A stretch of DNA of 64,000 nt from Yeosuana marina (GTDB lineage Bacteria; Bacteroidota; Bacteroidia; Flavobacteriales; Flavobacteriaceae), in assembly GCF_011762485.1 (NCBI RefSeq), contig NZ_JAAKGI010000001.1, positions 62,001 through 126,000 of the forward strand, read 5' to 3'. The stretch's first letter is position 1, and each line of letters opens with the position of its first letter. The translations under genes were made by a program, and so were the position numbers. Below, piece after piece: positions 1-8,432 of the stretch. The notes under the pieces are model-generated. The model was given only the letters and a program-made list of their open reading frames with translations. It was not told the DNA's origin and did no database searches.

Positions 1-1248
1 AGCATGCACGGCTTCAACTACAACGATAGCATCATCAACCACAATTCCAATAGCTAAAACTAAAGCAAACAATGTTAGTAAATTGATAGAGTACCCGAAC
101 AAATTCAAGAAGAAAAATGTACCAATAATGGATACAGGAACAGCTATAGCCGGAATTAATGTGGAACGCAAATCTTGCAAAAAGATAAATACCACAATAA
201 ACACCAATAAGAAAGCCTCTAATAAGGTAGTTACAACTTTATCAATAGAGGCCGATAAAAATAAACTAGTGTCATACGGAATAAAAATATCTAGACCTTT
301 AGGTAAATCCTTTTTAACATTTTCTAATGTTTTTTTAATGTTTTCAATAATGTCTTGGGCATTTGATCCTTTTGTTTGAAAAATACCCATAAATACTGCT
401 GGATGTCCTAAACTTACAGCGCTTGAAGAATATGATTGTGCATCCAATTCAATATCCGCTACATCATTTAAACGCAAAAATTCTCCATTACCAAGTGCTT
501 TTACAATAATATTGGCATATTGTTTTTCTTCTTTAAAACGACCACTATATTTTAAAACATACGAAAAAGCTTCGCCGTTATTTTCTCCTAATGACCCTGC
601 CGCAGCTTCTAAATTTTGTTCTTTTAAAACAGCTGTTATATCTGAAGGGATTAAGTTATACGCAGCCAATTTTTCTGGCTTTAGCCAAATTCGCATGGCA
701 TAATCTTGTTGAGAAAATACACCAACATCACCAATACCATTAATACGTTGTAATGCTGGAATAACATTTATTTTTAAATAATTTTGAATAAACGTCGCAT
801 CATAATCTTTATTCTTAGAATACATAGACAAGAACATTAAAGCACTTGTCTCCTGCTTTTGTGTGGTAACTCCTGTTTGTTTTACCTCTTGCGGTAATAG
901 TGGATTGGCGCGTGCTACTCTATTTTGAACATTCACAGCAGCCACATCGGCATTTATATTTTGATCAAAATATACGGTAATATCTGCGGTACCATTGTTA
1001 GATGCGGTAGAGGTAATATATGTCATTCCTTCCACACCATTAATTTGCTCTTCTATGGGTATAACAACACTCTCTAAAACCGTTTCTGCATTAGCTCCTG
1101 GGTAGGAAGCTGTTACCTTAATGGTTGGCGGGGCTATATCGGGATATTGTTCTACAGGTAAACTTGAAATACTTATAAATCCAAGCATAACTATAATGAT
1201 AGAAATAACTGTAGAGAGTACAGGTCTTTCAATAAATGTCTTTAACAT
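1..1248 (-). CDS. RND (AcrB/HAE1-type) efflux pump, N-terminal 416 residues, cut by window edge
   Basis: Reading leftwards from the ATG at 1246-1248 gives an open frame to position 1 with no stop. The protein begins MLKTFIERPVLSTVISIII, the usual short cytoplasmic start plus first transmembrane helix of RND proton antiporters, followed by LPVEQYPDIAPPTI, typical of the first porter domain. A second hydrophobic block (LLEAFLLVFIVVFLFL) and a further helix ending in VVDDAIVVVEAVHA match helices 2-4 of the AcrB fold. Full family members have about 1,040 residues, so roughly 40 percent is present. It lies 13 bp downstream of the adaptor gene, so the two form one operon. An inner-membrane trimer exporting hydrophobic compounds is inferred from the family; the substrate cannot be told. 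Confidence 0.93.
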   Translation of the reverse strand, partial: MLKTFIERPVLSTVISIIIVMLGFISISSLPVEQYPDIAPPTIKVTASYPGANAETVLESVVIPIEEQINGVEGMTYITSTASNNGTADITVYFDQNINADVAAVNVQNRVARANPLLPQEVKQTGVTTQKQETSALMFLSMYSKNKDYDATFIQNYLKINVIPALQRINGIGDVGVFSQQDYAMRIWLKPEKLAAYNLIPSDITAVLKEQNLEAAAGSLGENNGEAFSYVLKYSGRFKEEKQYANIIVKALGNGEFLRLNDVADIELDAQSYSSSAVSLGHPAVFMGIFQTKGSNAQDIIENIKKTLENVKKDLPKGLDIFIPYDTSLFLSASIDKVVTTLLEAFLLVFIVVFIFLQDLRSTLIPAIAVPVSIIGTFFFLNLFGYSINLLTLFALVLAIGIVVDDAIVVVEAVHA

Positions 1249-1261
1249 AATTTATAAGTTT

Positions 1262-2392
1262 CTAGTTTTTAAATAATTTTTTAATCGGTTTGATTATGCT
1301 ATCAAAAGGAACTTCTTGAGGTGTAATTGGCATATCACTTTTTAACTTTCCTACACCGGTAGTTACAATTTTATCTCCTTCTTTTACACCCGATTCTACA
1401 ACATATAAATTATCAATAGAAGCTTTAATTTTAATCAAAGAGGTTGTTACCATATTATTTTCTCCTATTTTAAAAACCAGAACATGTCCTTGCTCCTCAT
1501 AAGTAGCTTCTTGAGGAATCACTATCGCATCTTTATAGATAGTAGGAACTTTAATTTTTCCGCTATTCCCATTAGTTAATAACTGATTTGGATTATTGAA
1601 AACTGCTCTAAAACTTACTGTTCCTGTGTTTTGATTTATTTGACCAGAACTTGTTTGAATTTTTCCTTTTTCAGCATAGGTATTTCCATTGGCGAGTATT
1701 AAACTAACCTCAGGAAAATTAGCAATCTTTTCTTTTAAGTTTTCTCCTTTAGCACTTTGCAAAAAATCTAAATAATTTGCTTCATTCATACTAAAAAAAG
1801 CATACACTTGTTTAATATCACTAACCGTGGTTAAAGGGGTTGCATCGTTTGGACTTATTAGTGAGCCTTGTCTAAAATTAATAGAACCCACATATCCGTC
1901 TACAGGACTTTTTACCGTTGCATAATCAATATTAGCCACTATACTACTGTAATTTGCTTTTGCTTGTACCAAATTTGCTTTTGCAGTTTCTAATTGTACA
2001 GGACTAATAATATTTTTTTCAACCAAAGGAATTAATTTGTTTACTTCTACTTGCGCTACGTTAATACGCGCTTTGGCCGCATCTGCATCTTGACTTAATG
2101 ATTGTGTTTCTAATTTAAAAAGTGTTTGTCCTTTTTTAACTTTCTGACCTTCATCAACAAATACTTTTTGAATATATCCTGAAACTTTCGCTCTAACATT
2201 ACTGTTTATGATGCCTTCAATGTTTGTTGGGTATTCTTGATAACCTGTTATTGTTTTGGGCTTTATTTGTGCAACTGGAAAGGTTGCAGGTGGTCTTTGA
2301 GGAGCTTGTTGGTTCTCTTGCTTATTTCCGCAACTTGATAAAAGTACCGCTAAGCATATTGTTAATATTGGTTTTAAGTTGATCTTTTTCAT
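1262..2392 (-). CDS. RND efflux periplasmic adaptor (membrane fusion) lipoprotein
   Basis: 376 residues. The N-terminus MKKINLKPILTICLAVLLSSC is a lipoprotein signal with Cys21 as the lipidation site. Residues about 67-96 (VRAKVSGYIQKVF..GQKVKKGQ) form the first half of a biotinyl-lipoyl-like domain, then an alpha-helical hairpin (about 105-155), the second lipoyl half (YATVKSPVDGYVG) and beta-barrel and membrane-proximal domains. This is the AcrA/MexA architecture that bridges the inner-membrane pump and an outer-membrane channel. The regulator ends 12 bp upstream and the pump starts 13 bp downstream, so the three genes are one transcription unit. No outer-membrane factor gene is visible in the window; it may lie beyond the left edge. 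Confidence 0.95.
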   Translation of the reverse strand: MKKINLKPILTICLAVLLSSCGNKQENQQAPQRPPATFPVAQIKPKTITGYQEYPTNIEGIINSNVRAKVSGYIQKVFVDEGQKVKKGQTLFKLETQSLSQDADAAKARINVAQVEVNKLIPLVEKNIISPVQLETAKANLVQAKANYSSIVANIDYATVKSPVDGYVGSINFRQGSLISPNDATPLTTVSDIKQVYAFFSMNEANYLDFLQSAKGENLKEKIANFPEVSLILANGNTYAEKGKIQTSSGQINQNTGTVSFRAVFNNPNQLLTNGNSGKIKVPTIYKDAIVIPQEATYEEQGHVLVFKIGENNMVTTSLIKIKASIDNLYVVESGVKEGDKIVTTGVGKLKSDMPITPQEVPFDSIIKPIKKLFKN

Positions 2393-2404
2393 TGTATGGC
2401 TAAT

Positions 2405-2893
2405 TTATTTATCTGTAATTTTTGTTCGTAATTCTAAAATAGATTTTGTTGCTTCGTTTAAAAATTGAATATAATTGTCGTGAAACTCTAAATCAAATTT
2501 TGATGTTTCATCGGGAATAATTGTGTTTGCTTGTTCTTTATACTGCTTAATTTCAATATGTAATTGCTTTTGATTAGCCCAAGAGTCAATCATTTCATCA
2601 ATCCCCTGAGTAATCATATCTTGGTTAATTATAAAATACTTTTTTCGATCTCCTGCTTTTGTAAAGTAGATGATTTTCTTTAAATCCTGTAAATGATTTA
2701 AATGCGTAGAAATAGTACTTTTGCTAGCACAAAGTTTAGTAACTAAATCTTCAAAAGTAGTTCCTGCTTTTCCTGTTAGTATAATATATGATAAAATACG
2801 GGCTTCAACTGGAGCTAGTTGATCCTTTGTTTCTATTAAAACCCCTAGTTTTTCAACTAAAGCATGTTTTTGTTTGCGCAACTCCTCATTCAT
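2405..2893 (-). CDS. MarR/GbsR-like winged-helix transcriptional regulator
   Basis: I chose the start MNEELRKQKHALVEKLG (ATG at 2891-2893), giving 162 residues. A start 21 bases upstream is possible but would overlap the -7 box at 2912-2919. Residues about 30-95 read as a winged helix-turn-helix: an LSYIILTGKAGTTFEDLVTKL helix pair, a recognition helix ASKSTISTHLNHL and a wing DRKKYF. A C-terminal helical segment follows, as in the GbsR group that controls efflux and osmolyte genes. As the first gene of the efflux operon with a palindrome just upstream (2925-2944), it is probably an autorepressor of the pump. The inducer is unknown. Confidence 0.88.
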   Translation of the reverse strand: MNEELRKQKHALVEKLGVLIETKDQLAPVEARILSYIILTGKAGTTFEDLVTKLCASKSTISTHLNHLQDLKKIIYFTKAGDRKKYFIINQDMITQGIDEMIDSWANQKQLHIEIKQYKEQANTIIPDETSKFDLEFHDNYIQFLNEATKSILELRTKITDK

Positions 2894-2911
2894 AACCAAA
2901 AAAAATAAGTG

Positions 2912-2951
2912 CAAATATAATTAAGGTTCGTTTTTTACCGAACCAAACGAA
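2912..2951 (-). promoter_or_regulatory. Promoter -7 box plus palindromic operator of the efflux operon
   Basis: On the minus strand a TATATTTG -7 box (2912-2919, Bacteroidetes consensus TAnnTTTG) lies 18 bp before the regulator start. Immediately upstream is a perfect inverted repeat GGTTCG-N8-CGAACC (2925-2944), with a second overlapping pair TTCGTTT (2927-2933) / AAACGAA (2945-2951). A dimer bound here would cover the region between the -33 and -7 elements, so autorepression by the adjacent regulator is the simplest reading. No good TTTG -33 box is at the usual spacing. Confidence 0.65.
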
Positions 2952-2964
2952 GTTAAATAATTGT

Positions 2965-2996
2965 TAAATAAAAAAAGCCGATACTTACTATCGGCT
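2965..2996 (-). terminator. Intrinsic terminator of pheS
   Basis: A perfect 8-bp stem AGCCGATA (2976-2983) / TATCGGCT (2989-2996) with loop CTTAC. It is followed on the minus strand by a run of T residues, downstream of the pheS stop. Confidence 0.85.
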
Positions 2997-3018
2997 AAAA
3001 TTTATAAACAAGTAGTAT

Positions 3019-4038
3019 TTATAGCGCTCCTTTAAATTGCTCTAAGAAACGTACATCATTTTCACTTAGTAACCGAATATCACTAATTTGGTGAAGAAGC
3101 AATGCTATTCTGTCAATTCCCATTCCAAATGCAAAACCTGTATATTCTTTTGAGTCTATTCCACAGTTTTCCAACACGTTAGGATCAACCATTCCGCATC
3201 CCATTATTTCTAACCAACCAGTTCCTTTCGTCATTTTATAATCGGTTTCTGTTTCCAATCCCCAATACACGTCTACCTCAGCACTTGGTTCTGTAAATGG
3301 AAAATACGATGGTCTTAGCCTAATTTTTGATTTCCCAAACATTTCTTTTGTAAAATACTGAAGTGTTTGTTTAAGGTCGGCAAAACTAACATCTTTATCA
3401 ATATACAAACCTTCTACCTGATGAAAGAAACAATGCGACCGTGCGGAAATAGCTTCATTTCTGAACACTCTTCCTGGTGATATAGTCCTAATTGGCGGCT
3501 TATTATTTTCCATATACCGCACTTGAACTGAACTCGTATGGGTACGCAATAAAATATCTGGATTCGTTTGAATAAAAAACGTGTCTTGCATATCGCGTGC
3601 AGGATGATATTCTGGTAAGTTTAACGCTGTAAAATTGTGCCAATCATCTTCAATTTCTGGACCTTCACTCACATTAAAACCAATACGAGAAAAAATATCA
3701 ATTATTTGATTTTTAACTATTGAAATAGGATGACGTGCTCCAATTTCAATTGGTTCTCCTGGTCTTGATAAATCGCCATAAACACCTTTTACTTCTTCTT
3801 TACTTTCAAGCTCTTCTTTTAAAGCAATAACTTTATCTTCGGCTGTTTTTTTTAGGGTATTAATCACTTGACCAAACTCTTTCCTTTGGTCGTTGGCCAC
3901 ATTTTTAAATTCAGCAAAATAGTGTTTTAAGAGTCCTTTTTGCCCTAAAAATTTTATTCTAAAAGCCTCTATCTCTTCTTTGGATTGTGCTTTAAATGCC
4001 TCTGCTTCTGCAATAAGTTCTTTTATTTTATCTGTCAT
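3019..4038 (-). CDS. pheS: Phenylalanine--tRNA ligase alpha subunit
   Basis: 339 residues from MTDKIKELIAEAEAFK; an 11-residue upstream extension in frame is not supported by the family. It carries the class II synthetase motifs: GRVFRNEAISARSHCFFHQVEG (split here: motif 2 arginine plus the FHQVEG strand) near residues 200-220 and motif 3 FGMGIDRIALL near the C-terminus. An N-terminal coiled coil binds tRNA-Phe. Length and order match bacterial PheS, the catalytic half of the alpha2-beta2 enzyme. pheT is not next to it, which is common in Bacteroidetes. It has its own terminator at 2965-2996. Confidence 0.97.
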   Translation of the reverse strand: MTDKIKELIAEAEAFKAQSKEEIEAFRIKFLGQKGLLKHYFAEFKNVANDQRKEFGQVINTLKKTAEDKVIALKEELESKEEVKGVYGDLSRPGEPIEIGARHPISIVKNQIIDIFSRIGFNVSEGPEIEDDWHNFTALNLPEYHPARDMQDTFFIQTNPDILLRTHTSSVQVRYMENNKPPIRTISPGRVFRNEAISARSHCFFHQVEGLYIDKDVSFADLKQTLQYFTKEMFGKSKIRLRPSYFPFTEPSAEVDVYWGLETETDYKMTKGTGWLEIMGCGMVDPNVLENCGIDSKEYTGFAFGMGIDRIALLLHQISDIRLLSENDVRFLEQFKGAL

Positions 4039-4107
4039 GATATACGTCTTGCGCTGATTTAATTTCAGCATCTAAAAGGTGGCAAATTTAATGATTTTTG
4101 TGAGAAT

Positions 4108-4201
4108 TGCGTTAGTGATTGAGCAATTGTTGAAGCTCTCCCAATTAAAATTGGGAAGCGACTTGCGAAAGCACGTCTTTATATTTTAAAAAGAAACGCC
4201 C
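4108..4201. repeat. Dispersed intergenic element, copy C (divergent)
   Basis: The left end TGCGTTAGTGAT (4108-4119) differs at one position from the left end of the element at 45303, and the right end AAACGCCC (4194-4201) resembles its other end. The interior holds a strong palindrome CCCAATT-AA-AATTGGG (4140-4155). It occupies almost all of the gap between pheS and the next gene. Copy membership is inferred from the ends only. Confidence 0.5.
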
Positions 4202-4206
4202 AAAAA

Positions 4207-4563
4207 CTAATCAATATATTCGGTTTCTATAAAATAGTTTACAATAGCTTCTTTCATTAACACACTTTGCTCTCCTGCTTTTAAAAATGGCAGTGATTCT
4301 TTAGCTTTATAATGTGGCCACCCTTCATCATCAACAAAATCAAGTTCATAATACCCATAAGGCCTTAGTAACTTACAAATGGCAATATGCATTAAATCCA
4401 GTTTTTGCTCCTTTTTAAACGTTCGGTCTAATTGACCTAGTTCTTGAACACCTATTAAATATATAATAGCATCTAGATCTAGAGTATCTCCATCTGCAAA
4501 TTGATTGGATAATTTTTCTGTTACCAATTCCCATCGTTGTTTTAATTGTTCGTCTCTTGCCAT
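4207..4563 (-). CDS. Conserved-looking hypothetical protein, 118 residues
   Basis: I do not recognise a named domain. The protein is soluble and acidic, with no signal peptide or membrane span. It starts MARDEQLKQRWELVTEKL and contains LDLDAIIYLIGVQELGQ, LMHIAICKLLRPYGYYE and DDEGWPHYKAKE. It reads like a compact mostly helical cytoplasmic protein with normal codon use. It sits alone between the pheS-side repeat element and cvpA, which diverges from it. Small proteins of this kind occur in flavobacteria next to housekeeping genes, but no function can be given. Confidence 0.8.
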   Translation of the reverse strand: MARDEQLKQRWELVTEKLSNQFADGDTLDLDAIIYLIGVQELGQLDRTFKKEQKLDLMHIAICKLLRPYGYYELDFVDDEGWPHYKAKESLPFLKAGEQSVLMKEAIVNYFIETEYID

Positions 4564-4629
4564 TTTTAGCTTACTAAATTGTAAAATTTAAAAGTTGTAA
4601 AGTTACAAAGTAGTTTGGTATCAAAGTTT

Positions 4630-4637
4630 TATATTTG
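4630..4637 (+). promoter_or_regulatory. -7 box upstream of cvpA
   Basis: TATATTTG matches TAnnTTTG and lies 17 bp before the cvpA ATG. A TTTG at 4614-4617 is too close to be an ideal -33 element. Confidence 0.45.
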
Positions 4638-4654
4638 TTATAAATCTAATTATT

Positions 4655-5191
4655 ATGAGTGTTTTAGATATTGCTCTGTTGGTTCTGTTAATTTTAGGAT
4701 TGGTACGCGGTTTTTCGCGTGGCTTTTTTGTTGAAGTTGCTTCTTTGATTGCTTTAATTGCAGGCGTCTATGGAGCATTTCATTTTAGTAATTTTGCGGC
4801 CTCGTTTTTAAAAGACCGTGTAGATTGCAATGAAAACACTGTTAATATCGCAGCTTTTGCCATTACGTTTATCATTATTGTATTGGTTATCTCTTTAGCA
4901 GGAAAAGCCTTAACAAAAATAGCCGATTTTGCAATGCTAGGCCTATTAAATAAGCTACTTGGCGCTCTTTTTGGCGGTTTGAAAGTCGCCTTGATACTTA
5001 GTGTAATTTTAATTGTGTTGGAAAAATTACATGCTAACATTTTATTTGTTAAAGAAGCTGATCAAGAAAGTTCTGTACTTTACAATCCTGTAAAATCTTT
5101 AATTCCTACCATATTTCCTAATGTTATTGTAAATGGAAAACCGATAGGAGATGATATTATTGAAGAAGAAGATACTTCAAGTAATATATAG
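4655..5191 (+). CDS. CvpA family membrane protein
   Basis: 178 residues with four hydrophobic helices: about 2-20, 25-47, 62-85 and 99-122. The opening MSVLDIALLVLLILGLVRGFSRGFF is the CvpA family signature (hydrophobic helix followed by a glycine/arginine-rich turn). Family members are inner-membrane proteins linked to colicin V production and, in enteric bacteria, to bile or envelope stress; the molecular role is unclear. It is a monocistronic gene facing the carbonic anhydrase tail to tail, with a 14-bp gap and no visible terminator. Confidence 0.88.
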   Translation: MSVLDIALLVLLILGLVRGFSRGFFVEVASLIALIAGVYGAFHFSNFAASFLKDRVDCNENTVNIAAFAITFIIIVLVISLAGKALTKIADFAMLGLLNKLLGALFGGLKVALILSVILIVLEKLHANILFVKEADQESSVLYNPVKSLIPTIFPNVIVNGKPIGDDIIEEEDTSSNI

Positions 5192-5205
5192 ACTTTGTTG
5201 AGAAG

Positions 5206-5832
5206 TTAATCTAGATGATAAATCTCCATAATATCTTTTAAATATCTTTCAAAATCTATTTTTAAATCGATGAGTTTTCCTGTATGCACATCAAACACCC
5301 AACCGTGAACTTGTAACCCTCTATCTCTATATGCTTTTTGAACAGCTGCTGTTTTAATCAAGTTAACACATTGCTCTTTAACATTAAGCTCAACAAGACG
5401 GTCGTATTTTTCCTCTTCGTTTTCAATATGATTTAATTCATTTTTATGAATTCTGTACACGTCACGAATATTACGCAACCAAGGGTTTAAAATACCTAAA
5501 TCTGCCGATTGCATAGCGGCTTTTACCCCACCACATTCATAATGTCCGCAAACAATTATATGATTTACTTTAAGGTTATTGACGGCGTAATTTACAACCG
5601 ACATCACATTTAGATCAATGCTTATCACCATGTTTGCAATATTACGATGCACAAATACATCTCCAGGACCGAGTCCCATAAGTTCTTCTGAGGTAACTCT
5701 ACTGTCTGAGCATCCAATAAATAAAAGTTCTGGATTTTGGCCTTTGCCTAATTCTTCAAAATACTTAGGATTATTAGAGAGCTTATCTTTAATCCATTTT
5801 TTATTGTTTTCAAATACTTTACCTAAATCCAT
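5206..5832 (-). CDS. Beta-class carbonic anhydrase
   Basis: 208 residues. The zinc site is complete: GCSDSR gives Cys41 with the Asp43-Arg45 dyad, and GHYECGG gives His97 and Cys100. The enzyme interconverts CO2 and bicarbonate in the cytoplasm, feeding carboxylases in fatty acid and purine synthesis. Length and motif spacing match the plant/bacterial beta class (Can/CynT type). It lies 39 bp downstream of batE in the same direction, so it could be read from the end of the bat operon, but it is not functionally tied to it. Confidence 0.95.
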   Translation of the reverse strand: MDLGKVFENNKKWIKDKLSNNPKYFEELGKGQNPELLFIGCSDSRVTSEELMGLGPGDVFVHRNIANMVISIDLNVMSVVNYAVNNLKVNHIIVCGHYECGGVKAAMQSADLGILNPWLRNIRDVYRIHKNELNHIENEEEKYDRLVELNVKEQCVNLIKTAAVQKAYRDRGLQVHGWVFDVHTGKLIDLKIDFERYLKDIMEIYHLD

Positions 5833-5871
5833 ACAACTAAATTTATTTTAGATAAAGATACTTGAAAAAAA

Positions 5872-6621
5872 TTAAAGTTCTTTGATATCTTCGTTCTCAA
5901 TCCATCCTATTTTACCATCAGCTAATTTTATTTTTTTCCAATTGCTTATGGTATCTAGAATTTTAACTTTAGTACCTTCGTGAAGTCTAAATACTTCATC
6001 ACTTCTTTTGTTAGGCTCATTCTTTACAGTTGATTCTTGTGCAAAAACAATAGCTTCATTATCATTTTTATAAACATTATATTTATGAAATGCTATAATT
6101 ACTGAAATTGCAGCTGAAAATAAAAATAGGTTACTGGTAACAAATGCTAAGCGTTTTTTAAACGTAGAATACGTGAAATAATATACCAAAAATAATAACA
6201 CAAATAAAATTACAGATGCCACAGCAACTTTTGCCCAATTATCAAAACTCATAATATTAGTGATGTTTTTTACAAGCTTAGAAAAACCTGCATCAGGAAC
6301 AGTATCAATGGCGTCAATTGTCATGTTTTTAGCAAATGCTAAGTTATTTTTAATGTCTTTGTCATCTGGCGCCAACTGCAATGCTTTTTCGTAATAATAA
6401 ATACTCGGTGCAATATTATTTAATTTGTAATGTGCATTCGCTAAATTAAAATAGAGTGCTTCTGAATGCTTTTTGGTGGCAAGAATTGCTTTATACTTAT
6501 CAATAGCTTCCGCATATTTTCCTTGATTATAAAGCTTGTTGCCTTGTTCAAACAATGATTGATTTTGAGCATAAAAGCTAGTGCTAAACAAAACTATGAT
6601 GATGTATACAATATTTCTCAT
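5872..6621 (-). CDS. batE: BatE: TPR and SH3-domain membrane protein
   Basis: 249 residues from MRNIVYIIIVLFSTSFYAQ, a signal peptide; the seven-residue longer start would overlap batD. TPR repeats cover about residues 25-100 (ALYFNLANAHYKLNNIAPSIYYYEKAL). Two membrane helices follow (about 130-152 and 165-187), and the C-terminus (about 195-249) is a bacterial SH3 domain (RLHEGTKVKILDTISNWKKIKLADG). This combination is the last gene of Bacteroidetes bat operons. It probably scaffolds Bat proteins in the envelope. The exact role is not established. Confidence 0.88.
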   Translation of the reverse strand: MRNIVYIIIVLFSTSFYAQNQSLFEQGNKLYNQGKYAEAIDKYKAILATKKHSEALYFNLANAHYKLNNIAPSIYYYEKALQLAPDDKDIKNNLAFAKNMTIDAIDTVPDAGFSKLVKNITNIMSFDNWAKVAVASVILFVLLFLVYYFTYSTFKKRLAFVTSNLFLFSAAISVIIAFHKYNVYKNDNEAIVFAQESTVKNEPNKRSDEVFRLHEGTKVKILDTISNWKKIKLADGKIGWIENEDIKEL

Positions 6622-6622
6622 A

Positions 6623-8398
6623 TTAACTTGCTTGTTTATCAATTAAAGAAATAGTTTTAGCAGCTTTATCGTAATCCTCTTTCATGGTTACAGCTGTAAT
6701 TGGCGTATAACGAGCTAAGTCACAGTTTTCCATAATACTACTAAAATCATTTATAGTATCAGCTTCAACGCCTCTTTCAGAGAGTAACGTTTTAATTTTG
6801 TCTTTACTTAAATCACTAGTCTCTATATGTAACTTGGCTTTTAAATAATTATGTAAGGCCTTCTCCATGGCAATGTAAAACGCTTCTTTTTTACCAAGTG
6901 CTTTTTTTGCATTACTTAAATATTTTCTTGCCAATTTATCGGCTGTTCGTATTCTATTTCCAAAAACATCGGCATCACGTTCTACTTTTTTCTTCCTTAT
7001 AACTATAGCTAGAGGAATCATTAAAAACGGTAGCAATAACGAACCCCAAAACAACTTCGTTTTAAAAAAGTAAGTTGGCTTTATTGAAGTGAAATTTGTT
7101 TTAGTTTTTATAAAAGCAAATTGATCTTTACTCAGTACAACAGGTTGTTTTACATTGTTTGACGTAACAGCATTGCTACTTGAATTATTTAGTGGACCAT
7201 CTAACACATCTATAACAAACTCATTAGATGATAACCGCTTATACGTTTCGGTTTTTAAATCAAAATATGAAAATGAAATACTTGGCGTTGGATACTTTCC
7301 TTTATTTTGAGGAACTACCGTATAGGTATCTGAAATAGTTCCTTGCATGCCGTCTAAGTTTGTTGTAATATCTTCATTATGTTCAGGCTCATAAACTTCC
7401 AAAGAACTTGGTAATGATATTTTAGGAAGCTTGATAAGTTTTAAATTTCCTTTGCCCTTAACTTCAACTTTTGCTTGAAATGATTCTGACGCTTTCAGTT
7501 CTGTTTTAGACATGGAAACATTAAAAGTAAAATCCCCAACCGCACCTGAAAAATCAGCAGGTTTTCCAGCTTCAGGAAGAGGCTTTACATTAATTGTTTT
7601 TTTGCCTGCAGAAACGGTTCTATGTGCCTGTGTGGTTAAGCGTCTTCCAAAAATATCACGCCTATTTGTAGGTACTTGAACGATGATATCTAAACTTAAA
7701 GGTTCAATCTCTAATTTTCCTGATTTTTGAGGGTATAAGACTGTTTTTCTCAGAACTAAATAACGATATTCTTCTCCGTTATATGTGCCTGTTTGCACTT
7801 TCTGCCCCTGCATATCGATATTCTGACTCCAAAAATCATTATATCTTGGACTATCAATTTCTTGCCAATTATCAACCCCTGTGTTTGGTGCCACATATAG
7901 CTTATAAACAACTGTTATAGCTTCATTTAAATAGGGGTTCGTTTTTGAAATTTCTGCAACTAAATGTATGTTTTCAGATGCTATATAATTGGGGTCATTA
8001 GGGTCTTTGGGAACTTGTACTGCCGAGGTTACTTCAACTTTTACAGGTATCGTTTTATAGGTTTCACCATCAATATTAATAGTTGCTTGATCGATAGTAA
8101 AATTTCCTTGCCTTTTAGGAGATAAGAAATAACTATAGGTTTTAGTGAATGACCTAACTCCATTAATCCAAGAATTACTAACAGATTGGTTAGGACCACC
8201 AACTACCGTAAAATTGTTAAAATCTGGCGGATTAAAATGGTCGCCATCTTTGTTCATTTCAAAATCAACACGTAACCGCTCATTAATACCCAATTTATTC
8301 TTACTTACCTTTGCTTCAAATTTTACCTGAGCATAAGTTGCACAAGACAAGAAGAGCGCTATAAAAGTTATTAATATGTGTTTATATTGTTTCATCAT
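6623..8398 (-). CDS. batD: BatD family protein
   Basis: 591 residues with signal peptide MMKQYKHILITFIALFLSCATYAQ. The large periplasmic part consists of repeated Ig-like beta domains (VKFEAKVSKNKLGINERLRV; FNVSMSKTELKASESFQAKVEVKGKGNLKLI), typical of BatD. A transmembrane helix lies near residues 443-463 (WGSLLLPFLMIPLAIVI), with a cytoplasmic helical tail. It is followed by batE with one base between the stop and the chosen batE start. BatD belongs to the Bacteroides aerotolerance system and is thought to bind partners in the periplasm. Assignment rests on domain order and operon position. Confidence 0.9.
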   Translation of the reverse strand: MMKQYKHILITFIALFLSCATYAQVKFEAKVSKNKLGINERLRVDFEMNKDGDHFNPPDFNNFTVVGGPNQSVSNSWINGVRSFTKTYSYFLSPKRQGNFTIDQATINIDGETYKTIPVKVEVTSAVQVPKDPNDPNYIASENIHLVAEISKTNPYLNEAITVVYKLYVAPNTGVDNWQEIDSPRYNDFWSQNIDMQGQKVQTGTYNGEEYRYLVLRKTVLYPQKSGKLEIEPLSLDIIVQVPTNRRDIFGRRLTTQAHRTVSAGKKTINVKPLPEAGKPADFSGAVGDFTFNVSMSKTELKASESFQAKVEVKGKGNLKLIKLPKISLPSSLEVYEPEHNEDITTNLDGMQGTISDTYTVVPQNKGKYPTPSISFSYFDLKTETYKRLSSNEFVIDVLDGPLNNSSSNAVTSNNVKQPVVLSKDQFAFIKTKTNFTSIKPTYFFKTKLFWGSLLLPFLMIPLAIVIRKKKVERDADVFGNRIRTADKLARKYLSNAKKALGKKEAFYIAMEKALHNYLKAKLHIETSDLSKDKIKTLLSERGVEADTINDFSSIMENCDLARYTPITAVTMKEDYDKAAKTISLIDKQAS

Positions 8399-8432
8399 TT
8401 AAATTAATAGATATCGTACCAACCATTAATTA

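Noticed and set aside
83..379. 98-codon frame opposite the RND gene
   Set aside because: Lies in antisense of a clear RND pump.
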